Position numbers and translations under genes: made by a program. The notes beneath the pieces are model-generated. The model was not told the origin of the DNA. It did not search any database and worked only from the letters and a program-made list of their open reading frames with translations. Shown here piece after piece: positions 44,167-58,900 of a DNA stretch of 64,000 nucleotides (the first letter of the stretch is position 1; each line of letters opens with the position of its first letter). Source of the stretch: Rhynchonema sp. JSB1_4 (taxonomy: Eukaryota; Nematoda; Chromadorea; Monhysterida; Xyalidae); contig JASAMV010001938.1 in the NCBI GenBank assembly GCA_030248065.1, forward strand, positions 1-64,000, in the 5' to 3' direction.

Positions 44167-47100
44167 GGCCGTAATTATACGGTAATTGCACTATCAGCCG
44201 CTGATACTTTGTCTTGGTATTGATTTTGGCATTTACATTTCCGGATGGAATTCAGTGGAGCGTTTTCTTCGAAGACGCCATGAAACAAAATGCCACCATG
44301 GGGCTCGGGCTCGGTATGTAAAATATCGTCTGAAACGCAATGAGATTAAAATGCACATCTGCACATGTCAAAAACGTACTGGAAACGAGCTGTTCGCTTC
44401 TCTGAAAGAAAGAACAACATTTTGAAAGGCCCACTCGCTCTATTAAAAACGACCATTCTGTTCACTCTATATGTGAGTATGTGGCGTATTTCGTTGGGTT
44501 GCCGTATATAAACGTCGTAACGTCGTTAAGCACCTTTTGCACGGCAAAACATGTCATTTTTAAAATTTCGGTCTCCAGTTTGTGTTACCAAAGCAGAAAT
44601 CTTAGCGCCAGGGAGCAAAGCAAAAAATGTGTTGCAGAAGATCCATTATTGTACCTGCTAGCTTTGTGTGACATTTTCAGACTAAAATATTGTCGTTAGC
44701 CTGAACCTAAAACGACAAGAAATACGAGTGTAGGTCATTGCCACCTTGTGGGTTTAACTGCATATGCCATCTTTAACTGCCAACGTTTCGACAGGGGAAT
44801 GTTTTTTTTGGAATGGCACACCACCAAATATACGGTACACCACATGTTATTGAGCGAAAATGAACAACATTGCACGAGTGAAAGACCAGTGCCTTTCATC
44901 AAGATTTTTGCATCACGGAGGGTTCCGGTGAAATTACATACATACATAAACATGTGTACCTAATGTATAGGCCAGGCATCTACCACTTTGGTACGTAGCA
45001 TCTGAATAAAGAAAATCTTCACATGAGATCTGACGGTGTTTTGCGCAAGAGAAATGAGATTGGTCACGAACGAACAACCTATTTGTTGATCGGAATAACT
45101 ATGGAACACGGGATACGGAATGGAGGCCGATTGCTGACGTGCATTGGGGCTTCGCGCGATTCTGGGTACCAGCACGTCAGGTGGTTTTTCTGTGTATGTT
45201 CGCCTGCGTTTGTTCCCAGTTAAGCCTAAGCCTGAAAATAAGCCTAAATCTGGTATAGCTCAAGCTAAAAACATTGGCGTTTTTAAGACGGGTGTGGTCA
45301 AGAATAACCGATACCATGACCGCCGCGATTGTACCCTAGGCACTAAAACGCGAACAAGTCGCTAAACACGCAACGATGTTTTTTTCACATCCTGGCTTAT
45401 GCTAATGTTTTCAACACAACTATGCGTTTCGTGCTAGCGCAGCAAGATGTCTGTTGTGGTTAACGCACCTGTCGCGCTATACAAGCGTGTGATATCACAT
45501 GGCAACCTTTCATTCATCGCGCTCATTTAGGACTTCTGTCGTTGAGCTATAGTTTGCACTCAGCCCACGTGTGTTTGATGACAGATATGTACCTAGCCAG
45601 CTGCGTTTATAGAAAACGCAGGCAGTTACGTTGACAACAGTAGTGTCATCCCTGATCCTGATGCCACACGCTATCGCGCGCTTTGAAATTCCAATTTTAG
45701 CCAAATTCTGACAGTTCGAACAAATGGACTAGCAGCCTTGCCGCGCTTGTAAATTATTCGAAGAACATCGCAGCCAAATCGAACCGCTACTGTATGTATG
45801 CAAGTGGCACTGTTTAATTTCGGATATCGAACTCCGATTCAGCAAAATCGTATGGCTGAGGGTGCACAGAAAAAACAGCTGTTGGAAAATGAATGTTTGC
45901 AAACCCAGAGAGTTGCCCAAAACCTGCCAATTATTTACCCAACCCACTCAAGTTGACGCTGAAAACAAGCAAAGCATGTATGTTTGATTTTGTGATCCTG
46001 TTAAATTTGTCCACGCTTGTGCGATGAAGTAATTCGAACAATACGATTCAGACTGTTTGGCCAGAAACACAACACCCAGCAGAACATAATTTAGTCAAGT
46101 GCTTTTCCGTTTTCGAAAATTACACACAACATTTTTAGCTGGCTCAAAAATGAACGTTTGGCAACGCATAAATTTTGTGTTTCGGCGTCGCTCGCGCGTC
46201 AAAACCACCAAAAAACAAACAAAAAATGTCGCCCAAAGTGGTCATAACTGCGATGGAGAAAACCTGACGCGTGGGAAAAATAGAGAGGCACGATGCATTA
46301 GCGTCTGCTATATCTTTGCGCGCATTTACCACCTTGTTTTTTCACGAATAACTCTGAATGAGGATGGGCAATATGCGATGTTCCCCTTGCACAAAAAAAC
46401 AGCTGGTGTCTCCGACATCAATACGAAAATTACAACACGTGACCAAAAGACTGCTGTCACTGCGTCAACACATGAATCGAGGACCTGTCCGAAATGGAAA
46501 ACAATAGATTTCGGATGAGTCTTGTACAAAAACACTCAACGTTGAAAAAAACGCCATGCAGTTCAAATGTCATGAAATTTGTGTCACATCTGTTGAAGTG
46601 AAGCTATATGTAGGCATGTATGTGGTTGCAAAATGGTTATTATTGGTTCAAAATTCTTGTGTCTGTGACATCGACCCAGCTTCATATTCATGTCATGATG
46701 AGATACTAACAATTTAATATGAACAAAACACTTATGTTCGGCACCTGGGCTGAACTGGCGTTTTTAATCCAACGCAATAGGTACATACTGTACATGTACA
46801 TATATACACCGACCGACCTACAATGCACACACTTGATTTATCTGAGCCATTACGCACCCAAACTTTGGACGGCCCGTGGTGCGGACTGAAAAATTTCCAA
46901 CTGAATGGCGTTATGTACATAGGATGTGCCTCTATGCCGTCATGTTTTGCATTCTGTACCCGCGCAGCGAAAATATTGTGCTGCTGATGCTGCAAATGAG
47001 CCAAATATTCCTGTTGCACAGCACTCAAAATGGAAACGTGGTATTGTGCATGCAATGTGATCCTGTGACACCGTCTCCAAACTGGCCATAAAGCTGATGT

Positions 47101-47359
47101 TTTACAGCTGACATTGCATAAGAAATATAATAACTTGGTCATATCCGGTGAGCTACGAGTTTGTCGCGGAACGATCTTCTACATACCATGCTAACAACAA
47201 TCGTGGCCCGGGTCCGTAAAGAATATGCACTATAAAAGGGAAGAAAGGTCAACGGCGTACCAAAATTTAAAACCAATAAAAAAAAAAATATATAGAGGAA
47301 TACAAAAAGAAACTAAAATCGTTCAAAAGCCATCATCACACCATAAGAATAAGAAAAGA

Positions 47360-47477
47360 TCTGCTAGATTATTTTTAGCTGAAAATGTTTTGTGTGAATA
47401 ACAAATAGCACAGTGGTTAAGAGTGACTGAACATGAAAATCAGGATTCATTTGATGAATTCTTATATGGTAATTGTG
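47360..47477 (+). repeat. tRNA-related SINE-like repeat, copy 2
   Basis: CTGCTAGATTATTTTTAGCT, then GAAAATGTTTTGTGTG, TAGCACAGTGGTTAAGAGTG, AAAATCAGGATTCATTTG and GAATTCTTATATGG. It matches the minus-strand copy at 61259-61386 almost throughout. Confidence 0.75.
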
Positions 47478-50044
47478 CGATCAACAGTACGGTGGTAAGC
47501 AATAATGCATGAGCCCCTAGAATGAGCGCTAGAAATAGTGATTTGACGAAAAGGTTTGGCGCCATGATTTGACCACAATAAGCCTGGAGACAAGATGGAG
47601 GGTGCACTGTAGGATGTGCTGCAGGTTGAGTTGAAAAGTTTGCCAGACCAAAATTCAGTTGTGTTGAGCAAAGTAATTATCCGAAGAAAAGATTGCTGTG
47701 ATTCAGATGAGAGCATCAGCTGCGTAAATCGAATAGCGGAAGATTCAATTACGCTGATTTCTATTCATTTCCGCCCCGTCAAAAGGTTTGTACAGCGTTT
47801 GTCCTTGTCGTGGTCCCAAATTGCACCATTGTGGGTACAAGTATGCATGTACTATGCATCTTTTGCCCTTGGGACGCTTCAGAGACAAGAAAATGCCGTG
47901 CCTTATATGCGTACAACCAGTAGTAAAGCGTATTCTTGCTGTAACAAGGTAAGGTTACGAAAACAAGTATGCATGTAAGCCAAGCAACATCGGCTTTAAA
48001 ATTGAAGTCGGCAGCACATTTTTTCGGTTTGCAAACAAAGCCATCCTGAGATGTCAAGGCGGAGTCGCTTTCGTTCAGGACTGCACGTACATGCCCGTGT
48101 ACTGTGTGTACCATATGTTGGCTTCATTCACTTTGTAACCGCAGCTAAGGCGGAAGTATACATGTTTTGGCTCAATGTTGCCAAAAACATGATGTCACAA
48201 GAGACTCATTGGGATAGTATTTTTTGCAACCTTAAAGTAAACATGCGGATACCATATGCGAATCTAGCCTTGCTGAAAACATGCGGTGCACTTGTTTCAA
48301 AGTGGTCGCGCACGCCGAGAAGCAGGATAAACCCAAAAAAAACATCTGAGCCCAGGGCCGAACTAAAATGGGATTCTACGCAAAGGTCGCATGTTGTTCC
48401 GTCTTGTTGGCTAACTATCAAATGTACCTCACTGCTTGCTTTTGGTGAAAAAACGCACCTACATAGGTACATATGTATATGACCAGTTTTGGACAATGGG
48501 GGACGTTCTTGGTGCAGTAGTTTTAAACAAGAGATCACCACTGCTCGAGTAAGCTCAAGATTTCAGAGACCGAAGTGACTGGATACTGCTCTCATGCTCT
48601 CCACAAGAACGATGAAAATGTACAATAAGGACCCCGAGAACCGTTAAGAGCCGTCTGGTGTACAGAATAAGACCGAATTTAACGAAAAGCAGTCCCAATA
48701 ACTTATGTAGCTTGAGGGATTACAGCCGACTCTTCAGTCAAACCGGTGCCCCGTCCAAAAGTGAATGGGTGGGTTGGTCTCGGGGTCGTGGACCACCAAT
48801 ATTTTGATTGGTCACATTGTTGCGCGTGTGCGCATGTCGACATTTTATCCCCCGTCTCTATTTTTTTCATGTTGTCCCATTGCGGATGAAAAAACATGCA
48901 GCTTTATGTCAAGTGGGCCCGTTTGGTTTTGTCAAATGTCCGCCGAAAAGATAACACCGATCGGCTATTTGCTTGCTTTCGGAAATTGTGGAGTACTTGG
49001 GGTTGGTGGAACTTGAATAGTTGGGTCCCTGCTGCTGACGTTGTGGTGCTACTGTATATGTTTAGTGACCCAAGACGTGCTATCGTGATTTCGACGCTGC
49101 GTGATGTTTCACAGACCAGTGGAGGCGACGAGAGCGGTGAGAGATAAACAAAGAGTGTTGAGACATCCAAAGCGCCCAAGCTGTGCTGCGTATTCATGTA
49201 TATAAGTCGCCATTGACTCCAGTGATGTTGTTAAAATCAAAGATAAAAATATCACACAAATGAGATGTCGCCATTTGGACAGTTTTCCATATTTTTCGAA
49301 CAATCACGCAACGGCGGTGGTTTGGTGGGGCGCTGTCAGTGCCAGTCAGCATTCTATTTCTCATGAAAAATAACGGAAATCTATCACCTTAAAAACTAAT
49401 TTGTGCAGGAATAATTACTCACCGAAAAATCAGATTGCGTTCGTTCGTTGTTTTCACGATAAAAGTCCGGGCGGCCGGAAGTACAGGTACATAGATCGTT
49501 TTGTGGAAAAAAAATTTAAAGAGGCCCAGGATAATAATTGGGGCCCGTCTTACATTGTTGCTGCGATTCAAAAGTCCCCTTTAATTTTTTTTTGTCTGCA
49601 CGTTCAGGGAAAACGGGATTGTAGACGCACATGGTGTATGTATCTTGATGCGCATGATATTTGCCTGCAGATCACAACAATAGCACTTCACTAAAACCAA
49701 ACTGTAAAAACCCTGTCAAAAACAGCGTAGTACCCAAAGATACGCCCGGGTGATATTAAAAGTAGGGCAGTGTCATTTTATGCTCATGTAGATTGTATGT
49801 CGAGTGCTTGAATATTTCTACCGTGCGTATAAGAACGGAACACGCTTTTATTCACAGGCTTACAATTGGCTGTGAAGTCTGCACACTGAAGTTTCGCGAA
49901 ACAAAACCTCAGCTGATTTGCAGGGAGCGCATGAAATGCCGTTTATATACATGGCCCCAATATTTCAAATTTGCTGCACCCCAACATGCGTGCTTCAAAA
50001 AACTTGGCGGGATTTTACAAACGACGCAATGTGTGTACTGAAAC

Positions 50045-50430
50045 GCTAGCAGCGGATCCGGCTTTTGGCCAAGGGAGGGGCCAAATCAAAACAGTTATTT
50101 TATCTTGAGCTTTTGGAAAATGTCATTCTTACAGTATCTGTGCGCTTTTTACACCAAATGCGCACAATGTAAACACGTGCGTAGCGCGCAAAGTTTTGGC
50201 GCTTTGCACGCGCGACCGCAAAATTTCACTGAAAATATAAATTTTTTTTTGTAAATTTGATGATCTGACGGGCGAAGCGCACGATTGTGGACTTTTGCAA
50301 TGTATCAGATTGAAAGTCCTGCGATTTAGGGGTCCTTTTTCCTTCTTCTTTCAAAAATGGTGGGCCATTTTGACCGGAGCGGCATGGCCCCTGTGGCCCA
50401 CCAGGTCCGTCCTTGCCAAACGCTGGCCCA
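50045..50430. mobile_element. diverged inverted copy of the GTGGATCC element
   Basis: GCGGATCCGGCTTTTGGCC at the left and AAAATGGTGGGCCATTTTGACC toward the right match the inverse of 42205-42615. A GC-rich palindrome GCGTAGCGCGC is at 50179. Confidence 0.5.
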
Positions 50431-52977
50431 TTAAAATCATGTCCCTTGCATACAGTATTGATTGATTGATTGCTCAGATATTGATTTTTTATTTTTTAAT
50501 TTGATATGAAGAAATTGATTGTGTAGAAATCAGTGTAAGTGCTCAAAAGACACATGTTCACCCTGAATGATGTATTATGTATTATACACATATGGCGCCC
50601 TTCCTGCTCGTGCTCAATACAAAAGTGAAGAACAGGAACTCCGGAAAAAGCGAAACTTGCAGGTTACGAAGGTGCAACATGTTTTTATAGTGTGTAAATA
50701 ACTCCGATCTCAGATAAAGTTTCCCTTTATTCTTTGTTTGTTTGTACCGTACCATTTGTTTTCCTTCCCGTTTGACAGCACTGCTGTTTTATGCACGAAT
50801 TTGTTATAGATATCGACCAGCTGATTTGTAAAGGTCTGGTAGCTTTTCAAAAAAAACACGGAGGCGCAAACATGCATATCCAATATTTCAATATTGGAAT
50901 TCAATATTTATCTGGGTACTACAGACGTGTCGGGCCCTGGACACTGTTTTTTGCAATCGCAAATTAGTACAACAATAGTAGTGATCATTATTAATCGATA
51001 AAAGAAAAGACAAACGAACGAATAATAATCAACTTGCTGGTCTCTCTGTTACCATCAAACATCATAATGCTCTCTTTGGGGGAATCTGACGGGGCGAGTA
51101 AAAACAAACTGAATGGATCCAAACGGGGTGTTCGCAGCCAATGCACTAATCGGTTTCTCGGCCTCTCTGAGTTCTGTCCGGTTCAGGTTTGTGTTGGGGT
51201 ATGTTTTGGCTGTGGTCCACGGCTTCCTTCAGCCATTGGCAATGAAACAAAGGCGATTTTTTTGGCCTGAACAGCAACGAAACCAGCTTGAAATGCGAAG
51301 AAAAGCTTTCGTGGGCAGCAAGTTGCAAAGGCAACACACATGCATTGGCTTCAGAACACCTCAGAACGGTTCATCGGGACCTATAAAGTGGGATCAGACC
51401 CGAATGTTGAACCTAAAGCGTGTCAAGGTGCACCTATTACTTTAATTTTGGTATGATATACCCACAACGCGCAAGTTTTTACAGTGTTTTGTTGCGTTGC
51501 GTTAAAAACTACAGGCACAGTAGGGAGCGCAGACAGTGTAGTACCATCGCAAGTTATGTGTACGGTCGAATTAGGTTAGGTATTATGCGCGCAAAACACC
51601 CGCATGCCGTATTATCGGGGAGAAAATTGATCCAAAACCCAAACAGGGAAAACAGTGATTATTGCGTGCAAAGAAATACAGACTGCACGTTCTGGTGCAT
51701 TGTCTACGTCGCCTATAGGGATTGAAAGATCTCATCGCCGCTGCTGTTTTCACAACCTTTTATAAATTTTGTTTTTGAGCCGCCTTCCCTGTATAAACCT
51801 GTTGCTTTTCGATCGCGAACGGTGGACCATGATACTAATCCGTCAGACGAGTTTCGCTGGTGAAAACGAAATTTCTCGCCAGTCGCGTGATTGTAATCAA
51901 TGATATACGTACATATCTACGTATATGTATATTTTGTCCGCGAGGAAAAAATCTCGCGCTCCGCGCGGGCGATTCCCTCTCGGTTCCGCACCTCTACCGC
52001 GTGAAACCGCGACGTTTTGGCTGTCATCCCCTGTCCGGTGACATTTTGGATCCTGATGTCATTTCACCTCGCGTTCCTGAACATTTGCTCATCATTTCAT
52101 GCCCATTCCTTTGAAATTTTCGAATTTAGAATGTTTTCTATCCTTCCGAACTTTCCATCATGAACCGCGCCTGATTCGATATCGTGTGTCTTCGTTAGAG
52201 TCGCCGAGTTTTACATCTTTTAAATGTCGATTTTATAGTTTGTGCAACATATTCCTAATTTTCACTTGCAAAACATTTAAGGGTGTCGTTTTAATCTTCA
52301 TCATAAAACAGTTGGCCAAATCTGGCGGCGGTAAATTGTATCGGGTGTTCCTTCGTTCGTGTAGTGCAATCGAGGACTCAATATTGCAAAAAGAATCTTT
52401 TGTGTAATGTTTTAAATTGCAGTGCACGGAAATGCTCAGGCATAAGGCAATCGAACTAAAGTTACTGAAAATATGCGTATCTGCAATATTCTATGCAAAA
52501 TTCTTGAACATAGGATCTTTTATTTTATGAGTAAGGGTTCGTGCCGATATCACGTTCCTTTAATTGCGGCGGACATTACATACATACAAACTTGGCGTTT
52601 ATCTCAATCTTTATCTTGATGGCGTACCCAGATGTCTAACCCAGGTGTGTGTTTCACACAAATTTGCTCGCAAAAACCTGGAAAAAACCATTTTGACAAA
52701 TCAGAATTTGCCATTCACGAAATATGTATAGTGGATTCCTAATCTGATGACGGCTCAAAGCATGTGTTACTATTGATACGCCGGTAAACCAACTAACCGC
52801 AATTTTCCGCTTGAAAACTTCGACACGACGATTTTTCTATATTGGACAAGATATTTTTTCATTTCGCTTTTATTACTTTTCATCGGTGAAATTATTTTCT
52901 CACCCGCGCCTGTTCTAATTTTCAGAAACAAACTACAGTATACGTTTTAATCCAGCGCATTTGAAACACACGTCGGC

Positions 52978-55900
52978 ATGAAACATCTGTTTCTACTGCT
53001 GTTTACAACAACGTTGCACGTTTGGGCCGAAGACGATACGGGATATGGCGGTGAACCTGAATTTGCTTTTCCCGAATTTCCTAAATTTTCATTGTGTAAC
53101 ATGGGCCGCAGTGGATTCTGTTTATTCATTTGGCCTTGTTTTGGCATAAACGTAACGTAAGATTGGAAATTTTACGCAAACTTGACGATATTAGCCGTCA
53201 ATTACTGCTACACGTGTGTTTGATCCTTTTGTTTGCGTCTTAATACGCGCACGTATACCTTCCGGCTGTGTGTCTCACACTGCCAAAAAAATTTCCAATT
53301 TTTTTGCCTGAAAAATTTTCAGTTTTTTTAAAATTTATATCTATACGCATTTTCTACGGTTGCAGTGCCAGACGAGTGTCTGAAGCGTCTCGGCAACATC
53401 GACATTGTCAACTATCGGCCGTATCGTACGTATTGGCGAATTGACGGCGAACAACAATGTGTGAGACTGTGCGCCGGACGCAATGAGGTTGGCGAAATGG
53501 GTGGTTAGCTGGGAGTGCGGTGGTGCTAGGACATCGTCAGTGTGCGATGCACCAATATGATCGATTTGACCGGCATGGAGAAGTGACTCCTGACTTTGTA
53601 TCCAGTAGTGTCCTATCATGGGATTGAATCTGTTTATTTTGCTGATTCTTATGATTTCTGTGTACTCGTGGTGCACCAGGCATCATCGGTGCAGAGCGCT
53701 TCCCGTAAATTCATAAAGGCCATTTATCACATTGCAATCAAAATAAAGCACGACTAACAAGGTAAAAATAGCAAAAAGGACAAACTGACCACAACCACCG
53801 GCTCAGCTTCAATGTTTCCATTCGGCGCCACCTCCTCTTCAGCAATGCTGTCGGCCTTGCCAAATTTCGTTCGCAAATATTCCATTTTTGATCTTAAAAA
53901 GTTTCGATATTCATCTGAAAATCATAAACTATTTTATACCGGCTCCGAAAAAAACATCTCTGCTTGTTTTTGTGGGTGTCTTCAACCCTTGGCTTTAGAA
54001 TGGCAGGCAAACAGTGTGCAGGTATGTATGCATATTTATCCACATAAACCGAAAGCTTTTGGGACCATCTGTTACCAATGTACACAAATCAGGGTGCTTG
54101 GTGGACGTGAATGCAAAGCTGTGCTTTATTTCCGAATGTGGTTGTGATTGTCATTGCAGTCTAAATTGCGCTGGTATTAGTTCGCAAGAATAATGAAGCT
54201 GACTTCACAATGTTACTGCTGCGCGTATAACCGAGGCCAGAGATGTTAAAAAAAATTTTCCATGTTTTCTTTGAAAAAAGTAAATGTTGCCCACTTTTTT
54301 AACTTAAAACATTAAGCATAGGATTTTTTCGATTTTTCGGCTCCCAAAACACCCAAAATTTGGCCAATTTACCCCCTTAAAAAAAAATTCGCAACGAGTG
54401 CGTACAACTCTAATAATACGTTGGTTTCTCATTGATTGCGGTAATTTTGGTGTTTAATGCATATAGCTTACTTGTGCACACCTAGGCCAAAAAGGTACGT
54501 TTCGGTACATATTTAGGGAATTCTATGACTTGAGGTTATGAAACTTTTTTTTAAAAAGAAAGAAAAATTTAGAAAAGAAACTTGTTTTGCATCTCTGGCC
54601 GTGGCTAGTGTATTTATATGTCCATATAGTAAATTTCCAAATTCGCTGCCGCACAAGGTACGCCCCATAGTTAATGTCAGGTTCTAAACCCGAAAATCAA
54701 CTTGTGAAACATTGGGACAGCCTAAACACACGCAGCATGCCAGCCAGCCAGGCTGCTGCGCGCAATGTTTCAGAACCGCGCATGGTAAGGCCGCACTCAG
54801 ACAAACGCGAAAAGCGAAAAGCGAAAAGTTTTTCAGCGTAGTCATCATCCACAGCGCACGCCGAACAGCCTCTGAAACATTTTGTTTGAGCATCACTGTG
54901 GTTTAGGCCCGTGGTTTAGGAGTTGCTGTTGTGCTGAACTTTTCGCTTTTCGCATTTCGCGTTTGTCTGAGTGCGGCCTTAGCGTTCGGGTTTATAACTT
55001 GACATTAACTATGGGGCATATTTTACTGTGCGGCAGCGAATTTGGAAATTTATCCTGCCTATGATGATGCATCACCACAACGAGGACCGGTCACCTGTGC
55101 CTGCACTTTGAGTATACGACCGAGGAGCCAATTCAGTGTGGTATGCGCCGGAGATGAAGCTTTGTGCCATGATCTTGGGGACTAAATCAAATTTCGTTTT
55201 TAAAAAATGGAAAACAAATACCTTTCCCTAAACTTCAAAAAATTGTTTTGAAACTGAGTAGCTGAAGGTATACATGTACATATGTATAGGCAATCCATCG
55301 GCTCATGGCACTTTTTATGCACACAGCGCATGCAGCAGCGCACGCCATTTTCTAAACAAAATGTACACTTTGAGTGAGTATCATACTTTGATGACCACTT
55401 TTTAATTTATCCGGTTTTCATTTGCTGCTTGCCATAACACTTTTCTGCACTGTTCCAAAATTTGGGGATGTTTCAACTGATGACTGCAGAAAATAGATGC
55501 GTTCATTGACGGCAGTAATGCAGTATGCAGCATGAGTGCCATGAGCTGGTGGATTGCCTATACGTGTACATTTACCTACACCCGGATAACCCGGCGAGCT
55601 TCGGTTTATGTCAATACAAACAATATTTTTTGAATTCTGATATTCTACGCAATGCAGGAAAAAGCAGATCAAATTATACGAAGTACCATCTGGGCTGGAG
55701 CTACGGCAGTCTGGTAGCGGAAAATACGACCTGGAAAAATTAATTGCCAGCTGACGGCACTGCTGTCACAGTTTCCGTTATTTTAGTTTCATGTCTTATT
55801 TTTCAAGGGTATATTAGTCTCTCACTGCGGGTATAATGCAGGAAAAACGAGTGCCAAATGCAACTACATATACTGTGCATGTCTAACATGAACAAACGCT

Positions 55901-58900
55901 TGTTCTGACAGCAAATGATTATATGTACATAAGCAAGAACAATACTAACAAAAATATTAAGTTAAGCCTACTGCGCACTCCCAACCTGTATAACGAATCT
56001 CTCAAAGAGAAGATGATGAGCTCGGTGCGCAGCAAAGCTACTTGATTAAATTGAGGGAAACGTAAATAAATTGCAAAAGATCGTTTTGGCACGTTTCCAA
56101 AGCACGTAGCGGTTCCATAATGATGGCGAATAAAAAGGCTGAAACTTGACTATTCTAAGCCAGTTCATAACCCTAAGAGCAACACAGGTTGATGAGGTGG
56201 GTGGTGCACCAGGGCCTCGTCAGTGCCACTATAATGATGTCAAGCTTGTTGATGTTTCACACAGGAACGTTGTCGTGCCGTGGTGTACGATGTCGCTCAG
56301 TTCCGATGTCAGTTATTCGATCAGGATGGCAGCACGCGACCTGCCCTGATATTGCCAGCGTTCAAAAAGGTCTACTTCAAAGTGACGAGGGGTGATGCTT
56401 GTTTGACAGGTATAGCCTTTGTCGGGTGTTGGATTTTTTGTATGCCCCAAGTTCCAGTATGTGCGCAATCGCTTTTTCTTGCCAACAAACATGAGTTTAC
56501 AACAACAAAAAAACACCAGCAGAAACGATGCCGTATTTTTCTATGCAATTTTTATTCTTACTCTTTCAGCTTCAGAACCTGAGCGCAATGTGGATGCCGT
56601 CTTTCCGCAGGACCTGCAAGCTGGAAGTTAGCACCGATCATAAATATGCGGACTTTAGTGTTTTTTTTTTCAACCAAATATCCTTATTTTTTCCAAAAAA
56701 TAACACAAACAATTTCGCTGTAAGAACATAGTATTCCACCAGGATGTTCGTCAAACGAGGTGGCGACGTTCATGAGCTTCGGCATGGATTCGCGCTACGG
56801 GTCACGGCCACCGACCACGCCGACGCGACTGTTGCGTGGTGTGACGGCCAGACATTGCATGAAAATGTGTAAGGACAATACGGTACGCGCAAAGTAAAAT
56901 TTTTTTTGAAATTCATTGTTTGGCGTTTGAGCAGTCGTGCCATATGAAAAACATTAAAGAAACGCGTAATAATATAGTTTCATGCGCAACACTCCTCTGT
57001 GAAACATCAGTCAGCCATGTGGCCATTGCCAGGCATGTGCGTGACACGACCAGTGCGCATGTCAGCTACACAGCTGCTTGACTTACTGTATATGCAGAAA
57101 CTTTCGAAGTGACTATTTATCTTGTCACCCTTGTTATCATGCCCATTGTGGTGCGCAGACCTGGTTTCCTGGTCTGGCATAATACGTATGCCTGAAACTT
57201 TTAGCAGCTGTTCCGTTGAGAAGCATGTATTACTAAATTTCATAATGACCACAACTTCAGCACTCTCTATTTGCTCTTGTCCTCGCAGGATCTGATGAAC
57301 TCCATGAGTCCGTGCTGGGGTTTCACCTTCCGCGGTCACGGTCAGAGCGATCCGGGTGATTGTGAACTGTACCATCTGCCTTTGGTCCCGTTGAACACGG
57401 GGGTGATCAGTGACGCCAGCTTCCCCAACGAAACTGCCTACGCCAAACTGTGTTTGCCAGGTGTGTGTGTGTTTGCAACTTTTGTCATTCTTGTCCAATT
57501 ATAGTGAGCTAGTACTAAATTTGCACTGATGATGATTTGGTGCACAAGGTGGACTGTGAAACGCAGTCATATATTACAACAATTTTATTTTGACTTGGGA
57601 TTGGGAGTTCATTGAGGTTCGATGCATCAAGCGCTTTTTGACGATTACCAGTGCACCATAGCATAGAAAACAAAAGCGAGAAAAACCCAAATCCAATTCA
57701 TACACTTTTATTGCAGCAAGCATGGGATGCAATGCGGATCTGTGGATTGGCGAGCGTCAGAAAGCACTGGTTGGTCACCGTCACGTGCACGTAAACATGC
57801 CGGATGGGGTACACGGTCTGACACGATGCATGCAGTTGTGCGCTGAGGAAACGTCGTTTGTGTGCAAGGTTGGCGGCGTGCTCGTTTGGTGGGGATGTGG
57901 ATCAAATACCGAGGCTGCGATTTGGGGAACACACACCTGACACTATATATCCCGATTTTATTGTCTGAACCGCACTGTTGTTTTGTGCCCTGCCTGTCCC
58001 ACATTATGCACTCCCAGTCTCACCCAACTTTTTAAAGTCTCAGCTTGCTTTAGGTGGACCAAAGTTCACCTGCTGATGAAACACCCCGATGCCGGAATAT
58101 CAGCTTGTATTAAGTGTGGCACATCGAAGAGGTTGTTAGAGAGTAATCGAGATCCATTTTTCACCAAAATGGTTTTCGCAAACATAACGCACGTGGTGAC
58201 AACACTGACAACACCACCCTGTGATCGTTATATAAGGCCGTTTAACCGTGCGGCACTCAAACCGTTTAAAAGGCCATTTTCCTGATTTTCTTGCTGCCCA
58301 TTTTCCAGTCGGCCTCCTACCTCGACCTGACCAATCAATGTGTGCTCAAAGACGAGGAGCCGGACACAATGCATGGCGATGACTTTCGACGACATAAAGA
58401 CATGAAGCACGCGTACTTTGTGAATCCGTGTGCCAAAGTAGCGAAGAAGGCACAGGACAATGAGAGGGATTTGGTGCACAGTTGGTTGGGGGGTTGATTG
58501 TGCGATGGCTTATGCGACGGTTTATGAAACATTGGCTAATTTTCTTTGCTACGGTGATGTTTCATGGAAAAATTTATATTGATGCCCATGTATCACACTT
58601 AGGCGATGATCGAATGAAAGCGATGAAAGCGTTTTCGACCTGTGCGTCGGTTCGAAATCAGAGGCATTGGTAAATGTTGAAGTATACCTCAATTCAAAAA
58701 TGCCTGGTCACAATGACGGATCTCGGCGGCCTGCCCGATTACTAATTTTGAGGCCACTCGTAAAATTGGATATCGGCCCCTCACCAACTTCTTGCACACA
58801 CGCATTGATCCTAAACTACGTATATACAAAAAGGCACTTCCAGGCCACCCAATAAAAATAACTTCAGAGCCAAACGTGCTCGAATTGCACACGTTCGAGA

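Larger units (their letters stand above)
44167..52977. other. long gene-poor region
   Basis: About 8.8 kb with no gene I can support. It holds a SINE-like repeat (47360), a diverged inverted-repeat element (50045-50430), a short GCCTAA remnant (45222-45250), and scattered TACATATGTA and TGAAACATC motifs. Open frames of 110-143 codons (46099, 46732, 48051, 48206) have no motif or splice support. Confidence 0.5.

Noticed and set aside
46099..46518. 139-codon open frame
   Set aside because: No domain or plausible splice partners; embedded in a repeat-rich gene-poor region.
48051..48541. Overlapping 111-143-codon frames on both strands
   Set aside because: Two long frames on opposite strands with no motif; likely chance.
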